A stretch of DNA of 64,000 nucleotides from Constrictibacter sp. MBR-5 (GCF_040549485.1 NZ_JBEPTK010000004.1:404722-468721); one strand, 5' to 3'. Counted from the stretch's first letter, positions 52,142 through 61,923 are shown. The notes: generated from the letters alone by a model not told the origin. Numbers and translations are program-made.

Positions 52142-52996
52142 GTGCCCGATTCGGATCTCCTCCCCACGCTCCAGCGGATCGCCGATGCGCTGGAGCGGCT
52201 CGCACCGCCGCCGCCCGCCGCAACCGTCGTCACCGCGGCCGACGCCTTCATCTGGCATCCGGGCGGCCGCCTCGAGCCGGTGCCCAAGGTCAGCCGGGTG
52301 GAGATCGGCCTACTGCGCGGCGTTGACCATGTTCGCGAGACCCTGCTCGACAACACGCGGCGCTTCGCCCAGGGCCTGCCGGCCAACAACGCCCTCCTCT
52401 GGGGCGCGCGCGGCATGGGCAAGAGCTCGCTCGTCAAGGCGGCGCATGCCCAGGTGAACCAGGAGGCTCCCGGCGCCCTCGCCCTGGTCGAGATCCACCG
52501 CGAGGACCTCGCAACGCTTCCCGACCTGCTGCACATCCTGCGCGAGACCGACCGGCGCTGGGTTCTGTTCTGCGACGACCTGTCCTTCGACGGCGGCGAC
52601 GCCAGCTACAAGTCGCTGAAGGCCGTGCTGGAGGGCGGACTCGAGGGCCGGCCGGCCAACGTGATCTTCTACGCCACGTCTAACCGGCGACACCTGATGC
52701 CGCGCGACATGATCGAGAACGAGCGCGCCACCGCGATCAACCCCGGCGAAGCGGTCGAGGAGAAGGTTTCGCTGTCCGACCGCTTCGGCCTGTGGCTCGG
52801 TTTCCACACCTGTGACCACGACACCTACCTCTCGATGGTCTCCGGCTACTGTGCGCGCTACGGCCTCGCGATCTCGGACGAGGAGCTGCGGCGTGAGGCG
52901 AACGAATGGTCCATGACGCGCGGCGGTCGCTCGGGCCGTGTCGCGTGGCAGTTCGTACAGGATCTCGCCGGCCGGCTCGGCAAGCCGCTGAACTGA
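52142..52996 (+). CDS. DUF815 P-loop ATPase
   Basis: The 284-residue protein has Walker A GARGMGKSS, a Walker B-like WVLFCDDLSF and an arginine-containing TSNRRHLMPRD, the pattern of the AAA-type DUF815 family, whose cellular role is unknown. A short N-terminal helix precedes it. The start is GTG 52142 with AGGAAG about 12 bases upstream; the frame is open from 51362 but that part is antisense to the AstE-like gene. It is divergent from that gene and followed by an LLM gene after 97 bases. Confidence 0.85.
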   Translation: MPDSDLLPTLQRIADALERLAPPPPAATVVTAADAFIWHPGGRLEPVPKVSRVEIGLLRGVDHVRETLLDNTRRFAQGLPANNALLWGARGMGKSSLVKAAHAQVNQEAPGALALVEIHREDLATLPDLLHILRETDRRWVLFCDDLSFDGGDASYKSLKAVLEGGLEGRPANVIFYATSNRRHLMPRDMIENERATAINPGEAVEEKVSLSDRFGLWLGFHTCDHDTYLSMVSGYCARYGLAISDEELRREANEWSMTRGGRSGRVAWQFVQDLAGRLGKPLN

Positions 52997-53093
52997 GGGC
53001 CGATGGCGGCGCCGCGACGGCGGCGCTCGCCTGGACCGGCGCCGCCGGCCGGTGACACTATGGGTGCAACCAACGATTCGAGGGAGCACCCGG

Positions 53094-54161
53094 ATGGATT
53101 TCGGCATCGCGGTCGCCACGGCGGCCGACTCGTGGAAGGTCGTCCAGCGCGCCGAGGAACTCGGCTTTACCCACGCCTGGTTCTACGACACGCAGATGCT
53201 CAGCGCGGACTGCTTCGTCGCCATGGGTGCGGCGGCGATGAAGACGAGCAGAATCCGTCTCGGCACCGGCGTCCTCATTCCGTCCAACCGCATCGCCCCG
53301 GTCGCGGCGAACGCCTTCGCCTCGCTGAACCAGCTCGCACCCGGCCGGATCGACTTCGGCGTCGGCACGGGATTCACGGGACGGCGGGCGATGGGTCTCG
53401 GCGCGATCAAGCTCGCCGAGATGGAAGAGTATATCCGTGTCGTCATGGCGCTTCTGCGTGACGAGACCGTCGAGGCAGCTTTCGAAGGCCAGCGACGCAA
53501 GATCCGCTTCCTCAACCCCGAGATCGGCCTGATCAACACCCGCGACCCGGTGGCGCTGCACGTCTCGGCCTACGGCCCGAAGGGACGCGCACTGGCGGCG
53601 AAGCTCGGCGCCGGCTGGCTGAACTTCATCGGCGACGTCGACACGGCGATCACCGGACTGGAAGGCATGCGGCAGAGCTGGACCGCCGCCGGGCGCGACA
53701 CCGGCGATCTTTCGGCCACGGCATTCGCCCTGGGCTGTGTGCTGAAGGACGGCGAGCCTGCCGATTCGGAGCGCGCCATGGCACAGGCCGGGCCGCGCGC
53801 CGCAGTCATCCTGCACCGCGCCGCGGACGAGGCGCTCGCCGGACTGCCGAACAGCACGCCGGTCTCGGGCGAACTGGCCGAAGCGGTCGACGGATACGTG
53901 AAGGTGGCGCGGGGCTTCGAGCCGACGGACGCGCCCTACCTGCAGAACCATCGCGGGCATCTGATGTTCGTGAAGCCGGAGGAACGCCGGTTCGTCACGG
54001 CGGATCTCATCCGCTCGACCAGCTTCACCGCCGAGGAAGGTGCGCTGAAGCAGCGCGTCGAGGCGCTGCGCGCGGCAGGCTATGGGCAGTTCACGATCCA
54101 GATCGTGCCCGGACAGGAGGATGCTATCGACGATTGGGGCCGGATCAAGCGCGCATTCTGA
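53094..54161 (+). CDS. LLM-class flavin/F420-dependent oxidoreductase
   Basis: The 355-residue protein begins MDFGIAVATAADSWKVVQRA, then HAWFYDTQMLSAD, SRIRLGTGVLIPSNRIAPV and GRIDFGVGTGFTGRRAMG, matching the luciferase-like barrel of F420- or FMN-dependent oxidoreductases. Its substrate is unknown. ATG 53094 follows GAGGGAGCACCCGG. A long inverted repeat begins right after the stop. The porin gene is convergent. Confidence 0.85.
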   Translation: MDFGIAVATAADSWKVVQRAEELGFTHAWFYDTQMLSADCFVAMGAAAMKTSRIRLGTGVLIPSNRIAPVAANAFASLNQLAPGRIDFGVGTGFTGRRAMGLGAIKLAEMEEYIRVVMALLRDETVEAAFEGQRRKIRFLNPEIGLINTRDPVALHVSAYGPKGRALAAKLGAGWLNFIGDVDTAITGLEGMRQSWTAAGRDTGDLSATAFALGCVLKDGEPADSERAMAQAGPRAAVILHRAADEALAGLPNSTPVSGELAEAVDGYVKVARGFEPTDAPYLQNHRGHLMFVKPEERRFVTADLIRSTSFTAEEGALKQRVEALRAAGYGQFTIQIVPGQEDAIDDWGRIKRAF

Positions 54162-54249
54162 CGGAGCGCGGGCGTCTCACCCGCCCCTTTTCTTCCATCG
54201 GAGCGATGCGGCACCGGGGCGAAGGGGTGGGCCAGACGCCCGCGCTCCG
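54162..54249. repeat. Long palindromic element after the LLM gene (16-bp perfect arms)
   Basis: CGGAGCGCGGGCGTCT (54162-54177) and AGACGCCCGCGCTCCG (54234-54249) are perfect inverted repeats 56 bases apart. Inside, CACCC pairs with GGGTG and GCCCC with GGGGC, so the 88 bases can form one long stem. It directly abuts the LLM stop and resembles a dispersed extragenic palindrome. Confidence 0.65.
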
Positions 54250-54250
54250 C

Positions 54251-54281
54251 AAAAGAAAAGAGCGGGCCGCAAGGCCCGCTC
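54251..54281 (-). terminator. Rho-independent terminator of the porin gene
   Basis: On the minus strand a perfect 9-bp stem GAGCGGGCC/GGCCCGCTC (loop TTGC) is followed by TTTTCTTTT. A second 8-bp hairpin (GGCCCGGC/GCCGGGCC, 54304-54323) lies between it and the porin stop. Confidence 0.85.
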
Positions 54282-54330
54282 CCCCTCCCCCCCAATCCGA
54301 CGCGGCCCGGCTTTCGCCGGGCCGGCGAGA

Positions 54331-55392
54331 TCAGAAGCTGATGACCGTACCGACGACGGCGACGATCGCGTCGTCGAAGTCGTTCGGGTTGCCGGTCTGA
54401 GTGTCGTAGTACAGCGCCGTCGCACGGAGCTGCATGCCCGGGGCGTAGACGTACTGCGCGCCGATCGTGTAGCGGTCGACATCGTTGTCGGCAGCGCTGT
54501 CGTCTTCCTGCATGGCGACCGAAGCGCCGAGGCGCAGCGGACCATTGGCCCACGCGAGGCCGGCCGCCCAGACGTCGCGGTCCTGGCTGCCATCAAGACC
54601 CTGGTTGTCCGTGAAATAGCCGCCGCCGACGGTGAATCCTGCGAAGGACAGATTCAGGCCCGCCGTCCAGTTCGACCGATCGTCGAAGTCACCGGCAGCG
54701 TTGTTCGCTTCGAGGTTACCGAAGCTGTACGTCAGACCGGCCAGGACACCGAAATCGCCGAACTTGTTCTCGTAGTTCAGGCCCATTTCGATGACGTCTT
54801 CCTGGGCACCGATATTGTTGTCGACCGCGGGAACCGTCGAACCAGCGCCACCGTCCTCGGTGTTGTCCGGCGTCCAGGAGATACCGAAGCCGAAGCCGGC
54901 GAAGCGCGGCGTGAAGTAGGTGATCTTGTCGGAGTCGCTGGTGATGTTCGGCGCATAGGCGAAGCCGACACCGTACGGGCTGTAGTTCGGATCCGCGCCG
55001 TCGAAGTTGGCGTCGGCGGCCGGCGCACCGTAGGACATCAGGTAGGCGGCCGAGTTCTCGGAGCCGAGAACGACCTTACCGAAGTCGCCCTGGAAGTAGA
55101 GGTAGGATTCGTCGATCTGGTCGCCGCAGGTCTCGGCTTCGAGCTGCACGTCGACACCGACCTTCATGCCGTTGTCGAGCGCGACTTCGCCGCGGAAGTG
55201 GACTTCGGCCTCGCGGAAGAAGTCGACGTTGCGACGATTCTGGTCATTGTCGGCCTCAAGATAGCCGAAATAGGCCTGGAAGTAGCCATGCACACCGAGC
55301 GAAAGGCGCTCAGCAGCGCTCGCGGGGCTGGCAATCGCCGCCATGCCGGTCGCCGCCGCCAGCGCGGTGGTGGCAAGAAGGGTCTTTCTCAC
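54331..55392 (-). CDS. Gram-negative porin
   Basis: The 353-residue precursor has a signal peptide (KTLLATTALAAATGMAAIAS, cleavage at ASA-AE) and a beta-barrel body with alternating strands, LGVHGYFQAYFGYLE near the start, SYLYFQGDFGKVVLGSE, and a C-terminal Phe (VVGTVISF) required for outer-membrane assembly. It is a general diffusion porin of the alphaproteobacterial type. The start is GTG 55392 with AGGAGAACGATA in front; upstream reading in this frame to 55500 is not signal-like. Terminator, promoter and upstream palindromes are listed separately. Confidence 0.9.
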   Translation of the reverse strand: MRKTLLATTALAAATGMAAIASPASAAERLSLGVHGYFQAYFGYLEADNDQNRRNVDFFREAEVHFRGEVALDNGMKVGVDVQLEAETCGDQIDESYLYFQGDFGKVVLGSENSAAYLMSYGAPAADANFDGADPNYSPYGVGFAYAPNITSDSDKITYFTPRFAGFGFGISWTPDNTEDGGAGSTVPAVDNNIGAQEDVIEMGLNYENKFGDFGVLAGLTYSFGNLEANNAAGDFDDRSNWTAGLNLSFAGFTVGGGYFTDNQGLDGSQDRDVWAAGLAWANGPLRLGASVAMQEDDSAADNDVDRYTIGAQYVYAPGMQLRATALYYDTQTGNPNDFDDAIVAVVGTVISF

Positions 55393-55509
55393 TATCGTTC
55401 TCCTTTCGGATCCACACACGCGCCGACGCCCCTCAGGTCCGTCGCCGCTCTGCCTGCCGGCTCCCGACCGAAATGACCGGCCGGCAGAAGGTCTGTACAA
55501 GCAGGACGG

Positions 55510-55603
55510 ATCCTATCCATCGGACCGCCGGTGACAAAGCCGTCAGAAAGGCACTTGTGCTTTAAATCGGACACTGTGGCGTCATTGCCACAAGCACTGT
55601 GGC
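55510..55603 (-). promoter_or_regulatory. Porin promoter and upstream palindromes
   Basis: On the minus strand TTGTCA (55537-55532), 16 bases, TAGGAT (55515-55510) lies about 118 bases before the porin start. Upstream are GCAC-TT-GTGC (55551-55560), TGTGGC-N6-GCCACA (55575-55592) and two copies of CACTGTGGC (55572-55580, 55595-55603). These look like regulator sites. Nothing else is seen in 55393-55728 besides the DUF3576 promoter. Confidence 0.45.
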
Positions 55604-55635
55604 GGCCGCTCTGCCGCCCCCGGCAGCGACCGCTG

Positions 55636-55664
55636 TTAACATCGCCCCGACCTCTCCCTATATT
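55636..55664 (+). promoter_or_regulatory. Sigma-70-type promoter before DUF3576
   Basis: TTAACA (55636-55641), 17 bases, TATATT (55659-55664), 64 bases before the DUF3576 start. Both boxes match consensus at five of six positions. Confidence 0.65.
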
Positions 55665-55728
55665 CGCCCGGCTTCGGGGGCCTCCGGATTCGGGGGATTG
55701 AGGCGAACGAGGATCGGAAGAACAGCAT

Positions 55729-56277
55729 ATGCGTCGGACACTCACCCATCTCGCCGCCGTGGCGGTATTGACCGGGCTCGCTGCGGGCTGCGCCTCCGAT
55801 GCGAAGGTCGAGCAGCGCTACCCCGACAAGGGCCAGACGACCTCGGGCGCGAACAATCCCGAGTACGGCCAGCCTCAAGGCCTCTTTGGTGAAGGCGGGA
55901 TCAATCTCTTCGGCGGCGGCAACCGCAGCCGGGATGCGGAGGGCGGTGGCGGCAGCGGGATCGGCGTCAACGCCTATCTCTGGCGTGCCTCGCTCGATAC
56001 GGTCGCCTTCATGCCTCTCGCCTCGGCCGATCCCTTCGGCGGCGTGATCATCACCGACTGGTATGCGCCGCCCGAAGCGCCGGACGAACGCTTCAAGGCC
56101 ACCGTCTACATTCTCGACCGGCAGCTCCGTGCCGACGGTGTCCGGGTGGCGCTGTTCAAGCAGCGGCGCAGCGGCCCGGACTGGGTCAATGCCGAAGTCG
56201 ACACCAAGCTCGCGACCGAACTCGAGAACAGCATTCTCGCCCGTGCCCGCGAACTGCGCGTGGCCGGCCGGCAGTGA
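55729..56277 (+). CDS. DUF3576 lipoprotein
   Basis: The 182-residue precursor has a lipoprotein signal (LAAVAVLTGLAAGCASDAKV, C21), a glycine-rich stretch (about 45-80) and the DUF3576 domain: VNAYLWRASLDTVAFMPLAS, GGVIITDWYAPPEAPDERFK, then VYILDRQLRADGVRVALFKQ. The family is conserved upstream of leuS in alphaproteobacteria and has no known function. ATG 55729 follows AGGATCGGAAG. It heads a run with leuS, lptE and holA. Confidence 0.85.
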   Translation: MRRTLTHLAAVAVLTGLAAGCASDAKVEQRYPDKGQTTSGANNPEYGQPQGLFGEGGINLFGGGNRSRDAEGGGGSGIGVNAYLWRASLDTVAFMPLASADPFGGVIITDWYAPPEAPDERFKATVYILDRQLRADGVRVALFKQRRSGPDWVNAEVDTKLATELENSILARARELRVAGRQ

Positions 56278-56421
56278 CGGTCGCCCGGGCGGCGTTCGTA
56301 CGCGGATCGCTTCGCGCGCCGCGCCACATTCGTTAGAACAGCGGGGGCCGGCGACGCGGTTCGCGGCAACCGGCCGACGGTTTCGTGAATTTCAACTGCG
56401 CCGGGCCCGCGGAGGGGTCGC

Positions 56422-58989
56422 ATGTCCCGCTATAATGCCAAGGTTGTCGAATCGCGCTGGCAGGCCGCCTGGGAGGCGCGCGGCGCCTTCGCGGCCAAGG
56501 CCAACCCCGAGCGCCCGAAATACTACGTCCTGGAGATGTTCCCCTACCCCTCGGGGCGCATCCACATGGGCCACGTCCGCAACTTCACCCTCGGCGACGT
56601 GGTGGCGCGCTACAAGACGGCGCGCGGATTCAACGTACTCCACCCGATGGGCTGGGACGCGTTCGGCCTGCCGGCCGAGAACGCCGCCTTCGAGGCCAAG
56701 GTGCATCCGGGCAAGTGGACGCGCGAGAACATCGCGACCATGCGCCGCCAGCTCCAGTCCATGGGCCTCTCCTACGACTGGAGCCGCGAGATCGCGACCT
56801 GCGAGCCGGAATACTACCGGCACGAGCAGGCGATGTTCCTCGACTTCCTGGACAAGGGCCTCGCCTACAAGAAGGAGTCCTGGGTCAACTGGGATCCCGT
56901 CGAGAACACCGTGCTCGCCAACGAGCAGGTGATCGACGGCCGCGGTTGGCGCTCCGGCGCCCCGGTCGAGCGGCGCAAGCTGGCGCAGTGGTTCCTGCGC
57001 ATCACCGCCTATGGCGACGAACTGCTCGAATCGCTGAAGACCCTCGACCGCTGGCCCGACAGGGTTCGGCTGATGCAGGAGAACTGGATCGGCCGCTCCG
57101 ACGGTGCGCGTGTCCGCTTCCCGCTGAAGGGCCGCGACGACACGCTGGAAGTCTACACGACCAGGCCCGATACGCTGTTCGGCGCCTCGTTCTGCGCGAT
57201 CTCCGCCGACCACCCGCTCGCCGCGGAACTCGCTGCCGGCAACCCGAAACTGACCGACTTCATCGCCGACTGCCGCCGCACCGGCACCAGCGAGGCGGCG
57301 ATCGAGACCGCCGAGAAGAAGGGCTTCGACACCGGCCTGCGCGCCGTCCACCCGCTCGACGAGACGATCGAACTCCCGGTCTACGTAGCCAATTTCGTGC
57401 TGATGGAATACGGGACCGGCGCCATCTTCGGCTGCCCGGCCCACGACCAGCGCGACCTGGACTTCGCCCGCAAGTACGGCCGCCCGGTGACGCCGGTCGT
57501 CCTGCCGCCCGGCGCCGACCCGGCGAGTTTCACGATCGGCACCGAGGCCTATACCGGCGACGGCAGCCTGTTCAATTCGCGCTTCCTAGACGGCATGTCG
57601 GTGCCCGACGCCAAGCGCGCCGTCGGCGAGCGGCTCGAATCGCTGAAGGCGGGCGAGCGCACCACGGTCTACCGCCTGCGCGACTGGGGCGTCTCGCGCC
57701 AGCGCTACTGGGGCTGCCCGATCCCCGTCATCCACTGCCCGGCCTGCGGCACGGTCCCGGTGCCGCGCGACCAGCTGCCCGTCACTCTGCCCGAGGACGT
57801 CACCTTCGACGCACCCGGCAACCCCCTCGACCGGCACCCGACCTGGAAGCACGTCGCCTGCCCGACATGCGGTGCTGCGGCCGAGCGCGAGACGGACACG
57901 TTCGACACCTTCTTCGAATCGTCCTGGTATTTCCTGCGCTTCTGCTCGCCGCACGACGACGGCATGTTCGACCGCGAAGCGGTGCAGTACTGGATGGCCG
58001 TCGACCAGTATATCGGCGGCGTCGAGCATGCGGTGCTGCACCTGCTCTACTCGCGGTTCTTCACCCGCGCCCTGCGCGACTGCGGCCATCTCGACCTCGC
58101 CGAGCCGTTCGCCGGCCTCTTCACCCAGGGCATGGTCTGCCACGAGACCTATCGCGCCCCGGACGGCAAGTGGCTGCTGCCCCAGGAGGTGGACCGCAGG
58201 GCCGACGGTACGGTCGTCCGCATCGACGACGGCACGCCGGTCACGGTCGGCCGTTCGGAGAAGATGTCGAAGTCGCGCAAGAACGTCGTCGATCCCGAGA
58301 ACATCATCGAGAGCTACGGCGCCGACACCGCGCGCCTCTTCATGATGTCGGACAGCCCGCCGGATCGCGACCTCGAATGGACCGAGGCAGGCGCCGACGG
58401 CGCCTGGCGCTACCTCAACCGGCTCTGGCGCCTGGTGAACGAGCCGCAGGCCGCCCTCCCCGGCCCCGGTACGCCGCCCCCCGCCGACCTGTCCGCAGCG
58501 CTGCTCGACGCCCGCAAGGCGATCCACAAGGGCATCGCCGGCGTCACCGACGACCTGGACCGCTTCCACTTCAACAAGGCGGTCGCCCGCATCCGCGAAC
58601 TGACCAACGCGATCGCCCCCTTGGACGGCAGCACCGAGCCCGGTGCCGGCGCCGTCCTGCGCGAAGGCATCGAGGCGGTCGTCCGGCTGATCGCGCCGAT
58701 CACCCCGCACCTCGCCGAGGAGCTCTGGCTGCAGCTGGGCCACGAGACGCCCCTGGTCGCCACGCCGTGGCCGGAAGCCGACGCCGCGCTGACGGTGGAC
58801 GACGAGATCACCCTGGCGGTACAGGTGAACGGCAAGCTGCGCGGCACGATCGCCCTGCCGCGCGACGCCGGAAAGGAGCAGGCCGAAGCGGCCGCCCTCG
58901 CCCTGCCGGCCGTCGAGAAGCTTCTGGAAGGCCGTTCGCCGCGCAAGGTGATCGTCGTGCCGAACAAGGTCGTCAATGTCGTCGCCTAG
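56422..58989 (+). CDS. leuS: Leucyl-tRNA synthetase
   Basis: The 855-residue enzyme has the HIGH motif [14 protein letters not shown], the CP1 editing domain with [10 protein letters not shown], a zinc-finger-like CPACG and CPTCG pair, and the KMSKS loop KMSKSRKN. It charges tRNA-Leu and hydrolyses mischarged products. The length is typical. ATG 56422 has GGAGGGGTCGC in front. Its end overlaps lptE by 14 bases. Confidence 0.97.
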   Translation: MSRYNAKVVESRWQAAWEARGAFAAKANPERPKYYVLEMFPYPSGRIHMGHVRNFTLGDVVARYKTARGFNVLHPMGWDAFGLPAENAAFEAKVHPGKWTRENIATMRRQLQSMGLSYDWSREIATCEPEYYRHEQAMFLDFLDKGLAYKKESWVNWDPVENTVLANEQVIDGRGWRSGAPVERRKLAQWFLRITAYGDELLESLKTLDRWPDRVRLMQENWIGRSDGARVRFPLKGRDDTLEVYTTRPDTLFGASFCAISADHPLAAELAAGNPKLTDFIADCRRTGTSEAAIETAEKKGFDTGLRAVHPLDETIELPVYVANFVLMEYGTGAIFGCPAHDQRDLDFARKYGRPVTPVVLPPGADPASFTIGTEAYTGDGSLFNSRFLDGMSVPDAKRAVGERLESLKAGERTTVYRLRDWGVSRQRYWGCPIPVIHCPACGTVPVPRDQLPVTLPEDVTFDAPGNPLDRHPTWKHVACPTCGAAAERETDTFDTFFESSWYFLRFCSPHDDGMFDREAVQYWMAVDQYIGGVEHAVLHLLYSRFFTRALRDCGHLDLAEPFAGLFTQGMVCHETYRAPDGKWLLPQEVDRRADGTVVRIDDGTPVTVGRSEKMSKSRKNVVDPENIIESYGADTARLFMMSDSPPDRDLEWTEAGADGAWRYLNRLWRLVNEPQAALPGPGTPPPADLSAALLDARKAIHKGIAGVTDDLDRFHFNKAVARIRELTNAIAPLDGSTEPGAGAVLREGIEAVVRLIAPITPHLAEELWLQLGHETPLVATPWPEADAALTVDDEITLAVQVNGKLRGTIALPRDAGKEQAEAAALALPAVEKLLEGRSPRKVIVVPNKVVNVVA

Positions 58990-59515
58990 GCGCATGCGCG
59001 TTGCGCGGGCCGCGGTCCTGCTGCTCGCCCTCGCGCTGCCGGCCTGCGGGTTCAAGCCACTGTACGGCACAAGCGACGGCGGCAGCGGCGTCTCCCCTGA
59101 GCTCGCGGCGGTCGAGGTCGGCAACATCCCGGACCGGCCGGGCCAGCAACTCCGCACGCATCTGGAACTGCTGCTCGACCCGCGCGGGACCGGCGGCCCG
59201 GCGCGCTATGGGCTCCAGGTGAAACTGCGGAGCGACACCGCGGACGTCGCCATCCGCCGCGACGAGACCGCCACGCGCCGCGACGTCAGCATGTGGGCGA
59301 GTTACGTCCTGACCGACCTGAACGGCGGCGCCGTCCTGACCAGCGGGCAGGCGCGCGCGGTGAACAGCTACAACGTCGTCGCCTCCGACGTCGCCACCCG
59401 TGCCGGCGAAGAGGATGCCCGCGATGCGGCGCTCCGGCGGCTCGCCGAAGAGCTCCGCACCCGCCTCGCCATCTATTTCGAACGCCACGGCGCCGGCTCG
59501 GGCACCGCACGCTGA
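58976..59515 (+). CDS. lptE: LPS-assembly lipoprotein LptE
   Basis: The 179-residue precursor has a lipobox in [17 protein letters not shown]; the GFKPLYG motif after the Cys is diagnostic of LptE. It plugs LptD and delivers LPS to the outer leaflet. The fold has [20 protein letters not shown] and a long C-terminal helix. The ATG at 58976 lies within the leuS end (14-base overlap); MRVARAAVL at 58994 is an alternative start. The order leuS-lptE-holA is conserved in proteobacteria. Confidence 0.88.
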   Translation: MSSPRRMRVARAAVLLLALALPACGFKPLYGTSDGGSGVSPELAAVEVGNIPDRPGQQLRTHLELLLDPRGTGGPARYGLQVKLRSDTADVAIRRDETATRRDVSMWASYVLTDLNGGAVLTSGQARAVNSYNVVASDVATRAGEEDARDAALRRLAEELRTRLAIYFERHGAGSGTAR

Positions 59516-59528
59516 ACGGGGCGCTGCG

Positions 59529-60551
59529 ATGAAGATACAGCCCGCCCGGGCCGATGCCTTCGTCGCCCGGCCCGACCCCGCCATCCGGGCCGTCCTGTTA
59601 TTCGGCCCCGACGACGGACTGGTGCGCGAGCGCGCCGCCGCACTGGCGCGCACCGTGGTGGCCGACCTTCGCGATCCCTTCCGTGTCGCCGAGACCACCG
59701 GCGCGGCGCTGCGTGCCGACCCGGCATGGCTCGCCGATGAGGCGGCGTCGATCGCCTTCGGCGGCGGCCGCCGCGTCGTCCGGATCCGCGGCGTCGGCGA
59801 CGGCGAGACGACCGCCTTCGAGCGATTCCTGGACGATCCCATGGGCGATGCCCTCGTCGTCGCCGAGGCGTCGGACCTGCCGGCCCGCTCGGCCCTGCGC
59901 AAGCTCTTCGAGGACGCCAAGATCGCGGCGGCGATCGCCTGCTACGTCGAGGAGGGCGACCAACTCGAGGGTTTCATCGCCCGGACGCTGTCCGCGGCCA
60001 AGGTAAGGATCGAGCAGGACGCGCTGGAGGTGCTGGCCGCCCGCCTCGGCGGCGACCGAATCATGACGCGCAACGAGGTCGAGAAGCTGGCGCTCTATGT
60101 CGGCGCCGGCGGGACCGCGACCGTCGCGGACGTCGAGGCCAGCGTCGGCGACGCGGCCGATCTCTCGCTGCAGGACGTCGCCTTTGCCACCGGCTCGGGC
60201 GATATGGACCGCCTGCTCCAGTCGCTCGACCGTGCCTACGCCGCCGGGGAAAGTCCCATCCGCATCCTCCGCGCGGCGTCCGAGCACTTCCGTCGCCTTC
60301 ATGTCACGGCGGCGCGCATCGCCAAGGGCATGGCGCTACCCCAGGCGGCGGGCATGCTGAAGCCAAAGGTGTTCTGGAAGCAGACCAACGAGTTCCAGGC
60401 CCAGGCCAAACGCTGGCCGGAGCCCTGGCTGGCGGCGGCGCTCGACCGCCTCGCCCAGGCGGAGATCGATTGCAAGACCACCGGCTATCCCGACCGCGCG
60501 ATCTGCGCGCGGGTGCTGATGGAGGTCGGCAGGGCCGCCGCCCGCCGGTAG
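59529..60551 (+). CDS. holA: DNA polymerase III delta subunit
   Basis: The 340-residue protein has AVLLFGPDDGLVRERAAALA (the P-loop-like region of the clamp loader), SLQDVAFATGSGDMDRLLQS and the C-terminal collar domain. Delta opens the sliding clamp. Conserved position after lptE supports the call. ATG 59529 is 13 bases after the lptE stop; the longer frame to 59400 would overlap lptE. Confidence 0.92.
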   Translation: MKIQPARADAFVARPDPAIRAVLLFGPDDGLVRERAAALARTVVADLRDPFRVAETTGAALRADPAWLADEAASIAFGGGRRVVRIRGVGDGETTAFERFLDDPMGDALVVAEASDLPARSALRKLFEDAKIAAAIACYVEEGDQLEGFIARTLSAAKVRIEQDALEVLAARLGGDRIMTRNEVEKLALYVGAGGTATVADVEASVGDAADLSLQDVAFATGSGDMDRLLQSLDRAYAAGESPIRILRAASEHFRRLHVTAARIAKGMALPQAAGMLKPKVFWKQTNEFQAQAKRWPEPWLAAALDRLAQAEIDCKTTGYPDRAICARVLMEVGRAAARR

Positions 60552-60573
60552 CGTCCGACCGGGAAGGGGCCGG

Positions 60574-61497
60574 TCAGCCCTGCCCCGCCGCCCCCTGCGC
60601 CAGCCCCGCCGCGGCCTCGGCCAGCAGCCACTCCCGGAACGCCTTGATCTTCGGCTTGTCGGCGCTCGCAGGCGGACAGACGATCCAGTAGCCGTAGCTC
60701 CCCGGCAGGATCAGGTCGAACGGCCGCACCAGCAGCCCCTGCGCCATCGCGTCCATGACCAGGGCCGTCCGGCCCATCGCCACGCCCTGCCCGGCGATCG
60801 CCGCCTGGACCATCATCGCGGCATCGCCGAAGCGCGGCCCCCGCTCGGCATTGACCTGCGTGGCGCCCGCCGCGTGCAGCCAGTCGCGCCAGCCCGGGTT
60901 CGGCTCGTGCGGGAAATGCTCGTCGTGCAGCAGCACGTGGTGGCGCAGGTCGCAGGGGGTGTAGAGCGGATGCGCACCGCCGAGCAGTGCCGGATTGCAG
61001 ACGGGGAAATACTCCTCGCGCATCAGCAGGCAGGTGTTCAGCTCCGGATAGCGGCCGATGCCGTAGCGCAACCCGACGTCGACATCCTCGCGGGCGAAAT
61101 CCGTCACCTGTATGGATGCCGCGATGCGCAGGTCGATCTCCGGATGGACCTCGCGGAAACGTCCGATTCGCGGCACCAGCCAGCAGGCGGCGAAGGAAGG
61201 GATGACGCTGACGGTCAGGATGCCCTCGCGCTCCCCCGCCCGCAGTCGCCGCGTCGCCGTCGACAGTTCGTCGAATGCCGCCCGCACCGACGGAAGCAGC
61301 TGCTGTCCCTCGTCGGTCAGAAGCAGCGCACGGTGCATGCGCCGGAACAGCGGCACGCCGAGATCGTCCTCGAGCAGCTTGATCTGGTGGCTGACCGCCG
61401 CCTGCGTGACGTGGAGTTCCGCCGCCGCCCGGGTGAAGGAGAGGTGCCGCGCGGCCGCCTCGAAGACGCGCAGGGCATTCAGCGGTGGCAGGCGCAT
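60574..61497 (-). CDS. LysR-family regulator, GcvA-like
   Basis: The 307-residue protein begins MRLPPLNALRVFEAAARHLS with helix-turn-helix FTRAAAELHVTQAAVSHQIK, the GcvA-type signature, and a substrate-binding domain (FAREDVDVGLRYGIGRYPEL). ATG 61497 has GAGGAAGTGTCC in front, preferred over GTG 61503. It is divergent from a DUF1127 gene, a common pairing in which the regulator may control the small protein. A 6-bp hairpin (60557-60575) lies between its end and holA. Confidence 0.88.
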   Translation of the reverse strand: MRLPPLNALRVFEAAARHLSFTRAAAELHVTQAAVSHQIKLLEDDLGVPLFRRMHRALLLTDEGQQLLPSVRAAFDELSTATRRLRAGEREGILTVSVIPSFAACWLVPRIGRFREVHPEIDLRIAASIQVTDFAREDVDVGLRYGIGRYPELNTCLLMREEYFPVCNPALLGGAHPLYTPCDLRHHVLLHDEHFPHEPNPGWRDWLHAAGATQVNAERGPRFGDAAMMVQAAIAGQGVAMGRTALVMDAMAQGLLVRPFDLILPGSYGYWIVCPPASADKPKIKAFREWLLAEAAAGLAQGAAGQG

Positions 61498-61656
61498 GGA
61501 CACTTCCTCGGATCAATACGGCTCATGCGGACGATGAAAAAACGTCGTTTGAGCGAGCCGCCCCGCGGCGTCATTCCTATAGCTGAGCCGGAGCGACGGC
61601 GGCAGAGACGCCGCCGCCCGGATCAACTTCGCTAATCCACCACAAAGGTCGTCGCC

Positions 61657-61878
61657 ATGTCATCGGTCAACGGAATGACAAAGGGTGCGGCCGGCATCTT
61701 CAGACCGGCTGCTTCGGGTTTCGGCATCGTCCGCCTCTTCGAGCGCGTGCTCGACTGGCAGGAGCGATCGAAGCAGCGCGTCCATCTCATGGAACTCGAT
61801 GATCGCATGCTGCGCGACATCGGCATGACCCGCGCCGATGCGGTGCGTGAATACCGCAAGCAGCCCTGGTTGCCCTGA
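61657..61878 (+). CDS. DUF1127 small protein
   Basis: The 73-residue protein has the DUF1127 motif WQERSKQRVHLMELDDRMLR and DIGMTRADAVREYRKQPWLP. Small DUF1127 proteins bind RNA or influence phosphate and nitrogen stress in other alphaproteobacteria; the role here is unknown. Its leader carries a 7-bp hairpin (CGGCGGC/GCCGCCG, 61597-61616), and a 13-bp hairpin follows its stop. Confidence 0.87.
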   Translation: MSSVNGMTKGAAGIFRPAASGFGIVRLFERVLDWQERSKQRVHLMELDDRMLRDIGMTRADAVREYRKQPWLP

Positions 61879-61889
61879 CCGGCGCCCCT

Positions 61890-61923
61890 GGCCGGCCCGG
61901 ATAGGCCCCCATCCGGGCCGGCC
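61890..61923. terminator. Strong hairpin after DUF1127, no U-tract
   Basis: A perfect 13-bp stem GGCCGGCCCGGAT/ATCCGGGCCGGCC with an 8-base loop begins 12 bases after the DUF1127 stop. No T-run follows on the plus strand, so this is a terminator-like structure by position. Confidence 0.55.
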
